Positions 24,416 through 32,775 of a stretch of DNA of 64,000 bases are shown here, one piece after another. Location of the stretch: contig NZ_CP061296.1 of the NCBI RefSeq assembly GCF_018687555.1, positions 682,001-746,000 on the forward strand, given 5' to 3'. Under the pieces are notes generated by a model, which worked only from the letters and a program-made list of their open reading frames with translations, did not search any database and was not told where the DNA came from. The stretch comes from Polynucleobacter sp. MWH-P3-07-1. Lineage in GTDB: Bacteria > Pseudomonadota > Gammaproteobacteria > Burkholderiales > Burkholderiaceae. Numbering within the stretch: the first letter of the stretch is position 1; each line of letters begins with the position of its first letter. Made by a program: the position numbers and the translations under genes.

Positions 24416-27400
24416 GCGAAGAGTTCAACTACCCAATCGCTTGTGATCCAAATCAATCGGTGATTGTTTCTGCTTGTGCAGGTAGCGGTAAGACCTGGCT
24501 CTTGGTCGCTCGCATGATGCGTTTATTGCTAGCCGGCACCAGGCCAGCAGAAATTCTGGCACTGACCTTTACCCGCAAAGCCGCGCAAGAGATGCGCGAT
24601 CGCCTGTATAAGTTACTTGAAGACTTTTCTCAAGCGGATGATGCCACCCTGACTAAAGAGCTCAGCAAAATGGGCCTTGAAGAGGCTGAGGCTAAAAAGT
24701 ATTTGGCTCAAGCCAAGGGGCTTTACCTCAAGGTGCTCGCAAGCCCACAAGCGATTGTGATCGATACCTTCCACGGCTGGTTCGGACGTTTACTAGAAGC
24801 GGCACCAGTCTCTGCCGACATTCAGCCAGGCTTTAGTCTGCGGGAAGATGCTAAGCGACTCCAAGAAGAGTGTATGCAGGATTGGTGGGGCGATTTACCC
24901 CAGCATTTGAGGGAACACTACGACACCTTATTAAATGCATTCGGTGCTCACGAGACCCAGAAATTTCTGATGGGTAATTACAGCCTCTTTAAGCAACGCG
25001 GCGCCTGGACCTTCTTCCTAGATGCCTGCCGAGCACAGGGCTTGAGCCCAGTCGACTATCTCAAGACCTGTTTGCCACACTTGGGAAAACCTAACCCTCT
25101 CGAGTTGTTCTGGAAAGAGCCACAAACCAAAGCCAATCTCACAATGCTGTATCAGTGCTTTAGTAATGGCACTGCTACACAAAAAGGCAAGGCGGCCCTC
25201 ATCGAAAAAGCCATGGAACTCCATCAAGCTGGTGGATCCATCATGGACCTTGCTCATGAATGGCAAAGTCTATTCCTGACAAAAGACAAAACGCCATTAG
25301 CCGACATTGCCAAGATGAGTGCGCCGATGGCGAGCTATCACACCAAAAATAGTATTGATCCCACGATCATCACTCGGATACGCAATGATTGGGTAGAAGC
25401 CTTCCATACCTTCTTTGACTGGGAGAGTGAACATCACATGCATGACATGAATGTGGCCTGGTTTGCGATGAGCGAAGTGATGCTCAGTCACCTAGAAAAA
25501 GTCAAAGAGTCGATGCGGGTGCGCGATTTTGATGATTTAGAAATCGGTGTGAGCAAGCTCATGGCCGAATCCACTAATGCAGCTTATCTGCAGGCGCGCT
25601 TAGATGCGAAGTACAAACAGATTTTGGTCGATGAGTTCCAAGACACTAATCCATTGCAGTGGCAGATTCTGCGATCATGGCTCGCAGGCTACAGTGCAGG
25701 CGACGATAAACCTAAAGTGTTTATCGTGGGCGACCCTAAGCAATCGATTTACCGATTCCGTAGAGCTGACCCCAGACTATTCGATAGTGCCCGTGAGTTT
25801 CTGGTGGAGTACCTCGATGCCAAAGCACTCTCGCAAAATAAAACCCGCAGAAATGCACCCGCAGTAAATAAAGCGGTCAATACCGTTTTCTTAGCGGGAC
25901 CATTGCCAGAGACTTATCAGTTCAGCGAACAAACCACGCTCTGGAAAGCGCCGCCCGCTGAGGCTTCAGCACCTGTATTCGTCACGCAAGGAGAAGCCCA
26001 ATTACTGCCTTTAATTGAGCGAGTCGAAAAAGAACAGCCCGAGCGTATCGGTACGGCTTTAGATAAACCCATTCAAGATGCTGGACAAACGCTAGGCGTG
26101 CAACAGCGCTACGAAGAAGGGAGGCACGTAGCCAAGCTGATTCATCACATCATGGCCACTCGACAAGTCGTTGATAAAAAAGACGGTCAAGAGTATTGGC
26201 GGCCAGCCCGTGGCAGTGACTTCATTCTCTTGGTTAAGCGCAGAGAGTATTTGCCGCAATTTGAACAAGCTTTGCGAGAGGCCGGCTTGGCTTATGACAG
26301 CTCTCGTCTAGGCGGTCTACTCAATACCCTCGAGATTGATGATTTGATTGCTTTACTCACGGTCTTGGTCTCGCCACGACACGATTTACCATTAGCGCAA
26401 GTATTGCGTAGCCCCATCTTTAGCTTTACCGAAGCGCAGATGCAATCACTCAGTATGAGTATGCAAGATACCTACAGCTCATGGTGGGATACATTGCAAG
26501 CCAGTCAGGACAAGCAGATTCAGAAAGCAGCGCGCTATTTAGAGCATTGGCGCAGTCTCGGAGAAGTGCTGCCTGTTCATGACTTACTAGACCTGATTTA
26601 TCAAGAAAGTGATTTACGAATTCACTATGCAGTGGCTGCCCAGAACCTTGCACGGGCTCAGGTCCTAGCCAATCTTGATGCTTTCCTTGAACTTGCGTTA
26701 AATCAAGATGGTGGTCGTTACCCGAGTTTGAGTCGCTTCATTGAAGAGATCAATGCGATGCGCCGTGGTGACGATGATGAAACCCCTGATGAGGGCGACG
26801 TTGAAGCTGAAGCAGAAATGGATGAGGATATTGGTGAAGTCGATCTCGATAGCGAGATGAGTGAAGAAGAGCGGCATAGAAGAGTGCGCTTGATGACGAT
26901 TCATGGTGCTAAGGGATTAGAAGCGCCATTTGTGATCATGCTCGATGCTAATAATACGGAGTGGAAAGCACCCCATCGCGGGGTATTGCTGGACTGGTCG
27001 CCTGAACACGCTGCCCCCAGTCATCTCTCGCTCTATACCAAGAAGACCTTAACGGGTGAGCGCGAACGCATTCGTCAAAAAGAGAATGAAGTGAGTCAAA
27101 ATGAAAACTGGAACTTGCTCTATGTTGCCATGACCAGAGCCAAGCAAGGCTTCTGGATGAGTGGCGTGCAATCGAATACCAAAACAGGAATTAATGAACG
27201 CTCTTGGTATGGAAGAGCCCTCACTGCTGGTATAGAGGTTCTGGATATCGATACTCTGGACCTACAAGAGAAGATAGAGCATCCAGCCCGGGATAAAGCT
27301 CAAATAGAGCTTGGTAGCATGCCATTTAAGATCGACCACTTTGACATCGTTTGGGATCAAGCCAAACAAAGTCATCAAGAGAAGATTGCCCAGATTGAGA

Positions 27401-27915
27401 ATGGGACATTGAATAAACCCAAGCAAACTAAAGCTGAAACCCCCGATCCAGAGCTACTCGATGAAGGCACCTATTTCCATAAACTGCTTGAGTTCCTCAC
27501 TACCCAAACTGGTACCAATACAAAGCCTGAGATTCCCAATGCTCAAGAGATCATGGCTTGGCTCGGTACTGACCCGGTCATGGCGCAAAAACTGCAAGGG
27601 CATGTCCAAACCGTACTCAATACCAATGAACTCAGGCCCTACCTCACGGAAGGCAAGTGGCTACAAGCCTGGAATGAGCTCGATATTATGAGTGAGGAAG
27701 GTAGGAGCTATCGTATGGATCGCTTAGTAGAGTTCGATGATCACTTGGCGATCTTGGATTACAAGCTGAGCATCCCAGAGGCGGGTAGCGAGAAGTACAA
27801 GCAATACCAAGCTCAGTTGCAGAACTACCAAAAAGAGTTAGAGCGTATTCGGAAAGATAAGCCCAGCAAAGCCTATCTCATCTCAGCGACTGGCCAGATC
27901 ACACAAGTAGCGTAA
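24412..27915 (+). CDS. addA: AddA-like UvrD-type helicase/nuclease
   Basis: A 1167-residue superfamily 1 helicase. Walker A ACAGSGKT is at 21-28; other motifs are ALTFTRKAAQEMRDR (Ia), DEFQDTNPLQW (II), VGDPKQSIYRFR (III), TIHGAKGLEAPFV (V) and YVAMTRAKQ (VI). A C-terminal nuclease block, YRMDRLVEFDDHLAILDYKLS, marks AddA rather than plain UvrD. An acidic stretch (DDDETPDEGDVEAEAEMDED) lies before motif V. I start at GTG 24412, with AAGGGG upstream and a four-base overlap with addB; the frame runs back to 24367. Confidence 0.9.
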   Translation: MSEEFNYPIACDPNQSVIVSACAGSGKTWLLVARMMRLLLAGTRPAEILALTFTRKAAQEMRDRLYKLLEDFSQADDATLTKELSKMGLEEAEAKKYLAQAKGLYLKVLASPQAIVIDTFHGWFGRLLEAAPVSADIQPGFSLREDAKRLQEECMQDWWGDLPQHLREHYDTLLNAFGAHETQKFLMGNYSLFKQRGAWTFFLDACRAQGLSPVDYLKTCLPHLGKPNPLELFWKEPQTKANLTMLYQCFSNGTATQKGKAALIEKAMELHQAGGSIMDLAHEWQSLFLTKDKTPLADIAKMSAPMASYHTKNSIDPTIITRIRNDWVEAFHTFFDWESEHHMHDMNVAWFAMSEVMLSHLEKVKESMRVRDFDDLEIGVSKLMAESTNAAYLQARLDAKYKQILVDEFQDTNPLQWQILRSWLAGYSAGDDKPKVFIVGDPKQSIYRFRRADPRLFDSAREFLVEYLDAKALSQNKTRRNAPAVNKAVNTVFLAGPLPETYQFSEQTTLWKAPPAEASAPVFVTQGEAQLLPLIERVEKEQPERIGTALDKPIQDAGQTLGVQQRYEEGRHVAKLIHHIMATRQVVDKKDGQEYWRPARGSDFILLVKRREYLPQFEQALREAGLAYDSSRLGGLLNTLEIDDLIALLTVLVSPRHDLPLAQVLRSPIFSFTEAQMQSLSMSMQDTYSSWWDTLQASQDKQIQKAARYLEHWRSLGEVLPVHDLLDLIYQESDLRIHYAVAAQNLARAQVLANLDAFLELALNQDGGRYPSLSRFIEEINAMRRGDDDETPDEGDVEAEAEMDEDIGEVDLDSEMSEEERHRRVRLMTIHGAKGLEAPFVIMLDANNTEWKAPHRGVLLDWSPEHAAPSHLSLYTKKTLTGERERIRQKENEVSQNENWNLLYVAMTRAKQGFWMSGVQSNTKTGINERSWYGRALTAGIEVLDIDTLDLQEKIEHPARDKAQIELGSMPFKIDHFDIVWDQAKQSHQEKIAQIENGTLNKPKQTKAETPDPELLDEGTYFHKLLEFLTTQTGTNTKPEIPNAQEIMAWLGTDPVMAQKLQGHVQTVLNTNELRPYLTEGKWLQAWNELDIMSEEGRSYRMDRLVEFDDHLAILDYKLSIPEAGSEKYKQYQAQLQNYQKELERIRKDKPSKAYLISATGQITQVA

Positions 27916-27985
27916 TCAAGGCGTAGTCAAGTCGGATTACACTTAAAAACTCGTATTTATGTAACAACCACCAGGAGTAATACAA

Positions 27986-28489
27986 ATGGCTTTATCAATG
28001 TACCAAGCATCGATCCCCCAATTTAAGGCAATGTTGACCAATCTGTCAGCGATTCTCAAAAAAGCAGAAGAGCACGCCACTGCCCACAAGATTGACCCTA
28101 AAGTCTTTATGGAGGCCAGACTCTTTCCTGACATGCTGCCATTGACCAAGCAAGTGCAGATTGCTTGTGATCAGCCTAAGAATGGCTTTGCCCGTTTAGC
28201 TGGAATTGAGCCACCCAAGTATGAAGATAAAGAAGCGAGCTTTGCTGAACTCTATGAGCGCATTGCCAAGACGATTGCATTCATTGACACCATCAAGCCA
28301 GAGCAAATCGACGGCAGCGAAAAGAAAGAGATTAAGTTCTCCATCTTTGAATGGAACTTCGAGTTTGTAGGCGATCAATATCTTCTAAGCTGGATCATCC
28401 CCAATTTCTATTTCCACGTCGCTACGGCACATGACATCTTGCGCCATAACGGGGTACCAATTGGTAAGAACGATTACTTGGGAAGATAA
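27986..28489 (+). CDS. DUF1993 family protein
   Basis: A 167-residue soluble helical protein of the DUF1993 family (DinB/YfiT-like four-helix fold). Family features are MYQASIPQFKAMLTNLSAIL, KIDPKVFMEARLFPDMLPLTKQVQ and the C-terminal NFYFHVATAHDILRHNGVPIGKNDYL. CAGGAGTAATAC precedes the ATG. Its biochemical role is unknown; members are widespread in proteobacteria and fungi. It appears monocistronic. Confidence 0.87.
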   Translation: MALSMYQASIPQFKAMLTNLSAILKKAEEHATAHKIDPKVFMEARLFPDMLPLTKQVQIACDQPKNGFARLAGIEPPKYEDKEASFAELYERIAKTIAFIDTIKPEQIDGSEKKEIKFSIFEWNFEFVGDQYLLSWIIPNFYFHVATAHDILRHNGVPIGKNDYLGR

Positions 28490-28549
28490 GTTGCCACTCC
28501 ACCAATTAAAGACTAATTTTTATCTCAGACAATCATCCTAAGGAAAAAT

Positions 28550-29152
28550 ATGAATACATTTGATGCAATCCGTGAACGCAGGGCAGTGAAGCACTTTGAT
28601 CCTAGTCATCAATTGACTCAGCAGGAGGTTGATCAGCTCATTGAATTGGGAATGCAGGCTCCATCCTCTTTTAATATCCAACATTGGCGTTTAGTCAATG
28701 TCACTGATAAAGCCCTGAGAGCAAAATTACGCGAAGCGGCGAATGACCAAGCTCAAGTGACTGATGCATCTCTGTTGTTTGTTGTGACAGTAGATATCAA
28801 AGCATGGGAAAAGGATCCAGCAAGATATTGGGTTAATGCTCCAAAAGAGGCGCAAGATATTTTGGTGCCTTGGATTCACCCTTTTTATGCTGGCAAAGAG
28901 CAACTCCAGCGTGATGAGGCTATGCGCTCAGCCGGCATTATGTTGCAAACCTTGATGTTATCTGCCAAAGCGATGGGCTATGACTCTTGCCCAATGGTAG
29001 GTTTTGATTTTGACAAGGTTGCAGAGTTGATTCATTTGCCTAAAGACCATGCCATTGCGGCAATGTTAGTGATTGGCAAGGCTATTAAACCTGCTTGGCC
29101 AAAGCCTGGATTTATTCCTAAATCGGAAATGATCATTCAAAATCATTTTTAA
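28550..29152 (+). CDS. Nitroreductase family protein
   Basis: A 200-residue FMN-dependent oxidoreductase. The FMN-binding start FDAIRERRAVKHFDP and the block MQAPSSFNIQHWRLVNV are typical, as is SAGIMLQTLMLSAKAMGYDSCPMVGFD. Such enzymes act as dimers on nitro compounds or quinones with NAD(P)H. CTAAGGAAAAAT before the ATG is a fair ribosome site. A terminator follows directly. Substrate unknown. Confidence 0.9.
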   Translation: MNTFDAIRERRAVKHFDPSHQLTQQEVDQLIELGMQAPSSFNIQHWRLVNVTDKALRAKLREAANDQAQVTDASLLFVVTVDIKAWEKDPARYWVNAPKEAQDILVPWIHPFYAGKEQLQRDEAMRSAGIMLQTLMLSAKAMGYDSCPMVGFDFDKVAELIHLPKDHAIAAMLVIGKAIKPAWPKPGFIPKSEMIIQNHF

Positions 29153-29177
29153 AAAAGCCACCTTCGGGTGGTTTTTT
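29152..29177 (+). terminator. Intrinsic terminator after the nitroreductase gene
   Basis: CCACC, loop TTCG, GGTGG (29158-29171), with an A run before and six T after, overlapping the stop codon. Confidence 0.92.
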
Positions 29178-29243
29178 ATTGCCTAAATATGGGCAAATCA
29201 GCAAAAAACCAACAAAAACACCCCCAGTTTTGGAGTTTTTGCC

Positions 29244-29267
29244 TATACTGTATAAACATACAGTATA
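29244..29267. promoter_or_regulatory. LexA (SOS) box before umuD
   Basis: TACTGTATAAACATACAGTA is a near-perfect LexA box (CTG, ten bases, CAG), flanked by TA on each side to extend the palindrome. It ends 10 bases before the umuD ATG, so LexA would cover the promoter. This predicts DNA-damage induction of umuDC. Confidence 0.93.
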
Positions 29268-29276
29268 TTAACGAAT

Positions 29277-29762
29277 ATGACGATTCAGAGCCAAACCCAA
29301 AAAGTGACCCTCAGCCAAGCCCCGCAAGGCTTAGCAGTCCATTTTGACGACTACGAGCTCAAGCTCCTGAGCCACCGGATTTCGGCTGGATTCCCTAGTC
29401 CAGCGGCTGATTACGCTGAAGATGGCCTGGATTTGAACCGCTATCTAGTCCAGAACAAACCCGCCACCTTCATGTTCACCGTGAAGGGGGATTCGATGAT
29501 GGGGGCAGGCATTTGTGACGGCGATAAGGTTGTCGTCGATAAGGCCCTCAAACCCAAACATAAAGACATCGTGGTAGCTGTAGTCGATGGCGAGTACACC
29601 ATCAAACGCCTCTACCAAGCTAGAGGTCGTATTGAGCTCCAACCAGAAAACCCCCAATACGAAGCCATTACCTTTAATGAAGGTAGCGAGTTACAGATTT
29701 GGGGTGTAGTCGTAGGGGTGGTGCGCAAGTACAGCTACGCTAGCAGCAGGGGCAAGTTATGA
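29277..29762 (+). CDS. umuD: UmuD-like autoproteolytic subunit of DNA polymerase V
   Basis: A 161-residue S24 family (LexA-like) protein that self-cleaves after RecA activation and then joins UmuC. The cleavage site is the Ala-Gly in [12 protein letters not shown]; the catalytic Ser is in [11 protein letters not shown] and the catalytic Lys in GEYTIKRL. It is slightly longer than E. coli UmuD (139). No ribosome site is visible between the SOS box and the ATG, so it may be leaderless or poorly translated. It overlaps umuC by four bases (ATGA). Confidence 0.95.
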   Translation: MTIQSQTQKVTLSQAPQGLAVHFDDYELKLLSHRISAGFPSPAADYAEDGLDLNRYLVQNKPATFMFTVKGDSMMGAGICDGDKVVVDKALKPKHKDIVVAVVDGEYTIKRLYQARGRIELQPENPQYEAITFNEGSELQIWGVVVGVVRKYSYASSRGKL

Positions 29763-31048
29763 CCAGCAAGCAACTCTTCGCCCTTGTCGATGTGAATAAC
29801 TTCTATGTTTCATGCGAGAGGGTCTTTCAGCCTAAGTTAGAAGCTGTACCCATGGTGGTGCTCTCGAACAATGATGGATGTGCTGTAGCGAGAAGTGCCG
29901 AAGTCAAAGCACTTGGCGTCAAGATGGGAACGCCTTGGTTCAAGATGAAAGATCTTGCAGAGGAGCACGGCATCCAAGCCTTCTCCTCAAACTACACCCT
30001 CTATGGTGATATGAGTGAGCGGGTTGTGCAAACACTGAAACGCTATACCCCCAATCTTGAGGTCTACAGCATTGATGAGAGCTTTCTGCGTATTGAATCC
30101 GTACTGCAGAGTTATCCAGATGCAACACACTTAGGCCAAACCATTAAGCAAGACGTGAAAGACACAACCGGCTTACCAGTTTGTGTTGGCATTGGTGCTA
30201 GCAAGACCTTGGCTAAGTTTGCGAATTTCTTGGCTAAGAAGCAGTCCCAGTTTGCCGGTGTATGTGATGTCGATAGCATGCCCAAAGAAACCCTCTATCA
30301 ATGGATGAGTGAGACCCCTGCAGCAGAAGTGTGGGGTATTGGTCAGCAGTTGGCTAAAAAACTCCAGGTCATGAAGATCAATACGGTCTTTGATCTCTTG
30401 CAAGTCTCACCCCAAACCATGCGCCAACAGTTTGGTGTCGTGATGGAAAGGCTGTGCTATGAGTTGCGTGGTGTGTCTTGCCTTAAGCTTGAAGAAGTCG
30501 CGCCCGCTAAACAACAAATCATTGCCTCACGCAGCTTTGGAAAATTAGTCACTAGCTTAGAAGAGCTTGCTGAATCCGTTGCCACCCATACCGCCAGAGC
30601 AGCCGAGAAACTCCGTAGCCAACAATCAGTCACAGGCGCGATCAGTGTCTTCATTAGAACCAATCCACACAAGCAGAACGAGCCCCAATACGCACAGAGC
30701 ATCACCATCGCTTTAGAGAACCCAAGCGATAACACGCTCAAACTGACTGAAGCCGCGATTGATGGACTCAAGCAAATCTATCAAAAAGGATTTCGGTACA
30801 AGAAAGCCGGCATCGTACTCAATCTGCTCTCCGGCAAACCGACCACCCAGCAATCCCTATTTGAAGACATGGAAACCAGAGGCAAGTCGGCCGATCTCAT
30901 GAAAGCCATGGATGCAATCAACAGTCGATTTGGCAATGGCGTGATACGCAGCGCCACCACCGGCACCAAACAACAGTGGCAAATGAAGTCTAGTAACCGA
31001 TCACCCAACTACACCACCCAGTGGGACGAATTACCCGTAGCACGATAA
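29759..31048 (+). CDS. umuC: UmuC-like catalytic subunit of DNA polymerase V
   Basis: A 429-residue Y-family translesion polymerase. The first metal Asp is in [16 protein letters not shown], the second acidic pair in [10 protein letters not shown], and the fingers/thumb region [17 protein letters not shown] and [12 protein letters not shown] are intact. The C-terminal DUF4113-type region ends [16 protein letters not shown], as in UmuC. It is translated with umuD from the LexA-controlled transcript. Error-prone bypass of lesions is the expected role. Confidence 0.96.
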   Translation: MTSKQLFALVDVNNFYVSCERVFQPKLEAVPMVVLSNNDGCAVARSAEVKALGVKMGTPWFKMKDLAEEHGIQAFSSNYTLYGDMSERVVQTLKRYTPNLEVYSIDESFLRIESVLQSYPDATHLGQTIKQDVKDTTGLPVCVGIGASKTLAKFANFLAKKQSQFAGVCDVDSMPKETLYQWMSETPAAEVWGIGQQLAKKLQVMKINTVFDLLQVSPQTMRQQFGVVMERLCYELRGVSCLKLEEVAPAKQQIIASRSFGKLVTSLEELAESVATHTARAAEKLRSQQSVTGAISVFIRTNPHKQNEPQYAQSITIALENPSDNTLKLTEAAIDGLKQIYQKGFRYKKAGIVLNLLSGKPTTQQSLFEDMETRGKSADLMKAMDAINSRFGNGVIRSATTGTKQQWQMKSSNRSPNYTTQWDELPVAR

Positions 31049-31074
31049 ATCAACGACACAAAAAGGAGCATCAA

Positions 31075-31209
31075 ATGGAACTACTAAACAACATTAACGG
31101 CCTATCACTAGTCATTGTGATGATCCTGTCCTACTTTGCTGTAGCAAAGAACACAAAACATGACGCATATGAAAAGAAACAAGTTGCGATGAATCGCCAC
31201 TATCAGTAA
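31075..31209 (+). CDS. Tiny single-span membrane protein downstream of umuC
   Basis: A 44-residue ORF, MELLNNINGLSLVIVMILSY then FAVAKNTKHDAYEKKQVAMNRHYQ, with one hydrophobic helix and a basic tail. AAAAAGGAGCATCAA just before the ATG is a strong ribosome site, which supports translation. It lies 26 bases after umuC, so it is likely under the same SOS control. I recognise no family. It might be an SOS-induced small membrane protein, comparable only in size to TisB-like peptides. Confidence 0.5.
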   Translation: MELLNNINGLSLVIVMILSYFAVAKNTKHDAYEKKQVAMNRHYQ

Positions 31210-31344
31210 GAGTAAGCGGGAAGGGAAATCAGGAAATCACGGATTCCTGATTTCCTTGATGGATAACGCATCAGTCAACGCTTTAGGTGGGCCCACTTCT
31301 TAAATCCTTTGTATGATGAAGGGAAGTGCTTAAGAATAAAAGTA

Positions 31345-31797
31345 ATGCCCAAAGAAAAAACCTATCTGTGTTTGTGCCTTGATTGCGGGGGACAACGCCA
31401 ATTAATTGGTAACTGTCGTCTATGCGATAGCACGCAAACTCCAGAGGCGATAACTGAAACACTGATTTTCAATATGGAGCTTGGTTATCCAACCATAGAA
31501 GACGCTATTGATAAGTTCGAGACCTATCTTGATGCCGCCTATGAGGCTGGCTTTAAGTCGATGGTCGTCATTCATGGCTATGGATCTAGTGGGTCTGGCG
31601 GCGGGATTAAGCAAACTATACGACGCCACCTTGAGGGAAATTACTACATCCCCAAGGTCAGCAACTATTACTTTGGTGAAGACCTCAAAGCAGGGAATGA
31701 AGCCTTTGAAGAATTACTCAAGGCCAGAAGCAGTATCAAAAAACAGCAGTCTCACTTTTTAGGTAATGCCGGAACAAGCGTTCTACTCCTCGGATGA
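31345..31797 (+). CDS. Smr-domain protein with N-terminal zinc-ribbon
   Basis: A ~150-residue protein. The N-terminus has two cysteine pairs, CLCLDCGGQRQLIGNCRLC, suggesting a small zinc ribbon. The remainder resembles an Smr domain: GYPTIEDAIDKFETYLDAAYEAGFKS followed by VVIHGYGSSGSGGGIKQTIR, with the HGxG core. Smr domains bind or nick DNA or RNA (MutS2, SmrA/SmrB). The usual LDLHG motif is not clear. I start at ATG 31345; a TTG at 31309 is possible. It lies in an accessory-like stretch after umuDC. Confidence 0.65.
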   Translation: MPKEKTYLCLCLDCGGQRQLIGNCRLCDSTQTPEAITETLIFNMELGYPTIEDAIDKFETYLDAAYEAGFKSMVVIHGYGSSGSGGGIKQTIRRHLEGNYYIPKVSNYYFGEDLKAGNEAFEELLKARSSIKKQQSHFLGNAGTSVLLLG

Positions 31798-31894
31798 AAA
31801 TCATCGGACCTTTCCTGCACTCTTTTCAACCTTTCACTCTACCAATTCCTAATCCAAGCTAATACGCTGAACCCTTCTAAACAGAGGAGGGTTC

Positions 31895-32026
31895 ATGCAA
31901 GTTGCATTGGAATGTACTCACAAGCAGGCGCGGTACTTTAGGGTTGTGCTCGACGGTCGAACCGTCCTGGTCTTAGTTCTTATCTGGATCGTCTGGCAAA
32001 TCTTAGCCATTCTGCACATCATTTAA
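31895..32026 (+). CDS. Tiny membrane ORF with strong ribosome site
   Basis: A 43-residue ORF: MQVALECTHKQARYFRVVLD, then GRTVLVLVLIWIVWQILAILHII. It has a polar N-terminal half and a C-terminal hydrophobic helix reaching the last residue. AGAGGAGGGTTC directly before the ATG is nearly the full anti-16S sequence, which is rarely chance. No homologue is recognised. It sits between the Smr gene and the brnTA promoter region. Confidence 0.45.
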   Translation: MQVALECTHKQARYFRVVLDGRTVLVLVLIWIVWQILAILHII

Positions 32027-32029
32027 TTG

Positions 32030-32078
32030 TTTGTTACTACAAATAAATACTTGATTGCTGAATAATTTGTTACTACAA
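32030..32078. repeat. Two copies of a palindromic 13-mer before brnT
   Basis: TTTGTTACTACAA occurs at 32030-32042 and again at 32066-32078, 36 bases apart start to start. The first copy extends to TTTGT-TACT-ACAAA, a perfect inverted repeat. Both are followed by A/T-rich sequence containing TAAATA. The layout is that of paired operator sites for the BrnA autorepressor, with the second lying on the -10 element. Confidence 0.6.
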
Positions 32079-32079
32079 T
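32051..32079 (+). promoter_or_regulatory. Probable brnTA promoter
   Basis: TTGATT (32051-32056) and TACAAT (32074-32079) are separated by 17 bases. The -10 overlaps the second TTTGTTACTACAA copy, so a protein bound there would block RNA polymerase. Confidence 0.55.
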
Positions 32080-32357
32080 TAAATAGATTAATTGAGTTTG
32101 ACCCTATAAAGAGAGCTCAAACATTGGAGTTGCGTGGCTTGGACTTTGCTCGAGCATGGGAAGTCTTAAGTCACACCACTCACACCATTGAAGATCTGCG
32201 AAAGAGTTACGGCGAGAGAAGATTTATAGCCATTGGATTTTTGGATGATCGATTAACGGTAGTGGTTTGGACTCCGAGAGGTCGAAAGAGAAGAATCATT
32301 TCAATGAGGTATGCAAATGAACGTGAAATTAAAGAATACGCAACAGGAGTCGATTGA
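32055..32357 (+). CDS. brnT: BrnT family ribonuclease toxin
   Basis: About 95-100 residues. IEFDPIKRAQTLELRGLDFARAWEV, then SYGERRFIAIGFLDDRLTVVVWTPRG and RRIISMRYANEREIKEY match BrnT, a RelE-fold RNase toxin. The open frame starts at TTG 32055, with another TTG at 32067, but both lie at or before the predicted transcription start, so the true start is uncertain and may be a rare codon near IEFDP (32091). Its 3' end overlaps brnA by about 40 bases, ensuring coupled synthesis with the antitoxin. Confidence 0.85.
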   Translation: MLNNLLLQLNRLIEFDPIKRAQTLELRGLDFARAWEVLSHTTHTIEDLRKSYGERRFIAIGFLDDRLTVVVWTPRGRKRRIISMRYANEREIKEYATGVD

Positions 32358-32628
32358 TCCTGATGATGCTCCAGAAATTAGTGCTGCAGATTTACAGCGT
32401 GGTGTATGGAGTGTTGAGGGAAAGATCGTTTCAGAAAAAGAAGGTCGTAAAGCCTTTGCAAAAAGATTGCGTGGAAGACCGGTTGGTAGTGTGAGTAAGT
32501 CACCCAAAACACTGACAACCATTCGATTGTCTGCTGAAGTCATTGAACAATTTAAAGCCGCTGGTGCAGGATGGCAGACAAAAATTGATTTAGCACTGAA
32601 AGACTGGCTGCTAACCCATCGGCCATAA
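32317..32628 (+). CDS. brnA: BrnA family antitoxin
   Basis: A 103-residue antitoxin. DDAPEISAADLQRGVW in the N-terminal half is the toxin-binding region, and the C-terminal TTIRLSAEVIEQFKAAGAGW followed by QTKIDLALKDWL is a ribbon-helix-helix DNA-binding domain. The toxin-antitoxin complex represses its own promoter. GAGG sits seven bases before the ATG 32317; an ATG at 32311 is possible. It converges on the ffs gene. Confidence 0.9.
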   Translation: MNVKLKNTQQESIDPDDAPEISAADLQRGVWSVEGKIVSEKEGRKAFAKRLRGRPVGSVSKSPKTLTTIRLSAEVIEQFKAAGAGWQTKIDLALKDWLLTHRP

Positions 32629-32646
32629 GATCTTGAAAAGAAGGGT

Positions 32647-32744
32647 GGATGAGCCAAACCCCCGGCACTGGCAGAAATTGGGTTTGGCTGCTTCGTTCCC
32701 GACCTGACCAGGTTATCCAACCCACCATGCGGGGAGGCCCATCC
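32647..32744 (-). ncRNA. ffs: 4.5S signal recognition particle RNA
   Basis: On the minus strand the segment CCTGGTCAGGTCGGGAACGA then AGCAGCC is the conserved SRP domain IV with a GGAA tetraloop, matching the E. coli 4.5S core apart from compensatory changes. The 5' GGATGGGCC pairs with the 3' GGCTCATCC to close a ~98-nt hairpin. TAAAAT seven bases upstream could be its -10 and TTCTTTT follows the 3' end. It lies next to dnaX, as in other betaproteobacteria, but is divergent from it. The RNA binds Ffh for membrane-protein targeting. Confidence 0.95.
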
Positions 32745-32775
32745 AATTCCATTTTAGCTTGTTAGAATGGAGAAT

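Noticed and set aside
32301..32752. Minus-strand open frames across brnA and ffs
   Set aside because: They overlap clear brnA coding sequence and the 4.5S RNA and lack protein-like composition.
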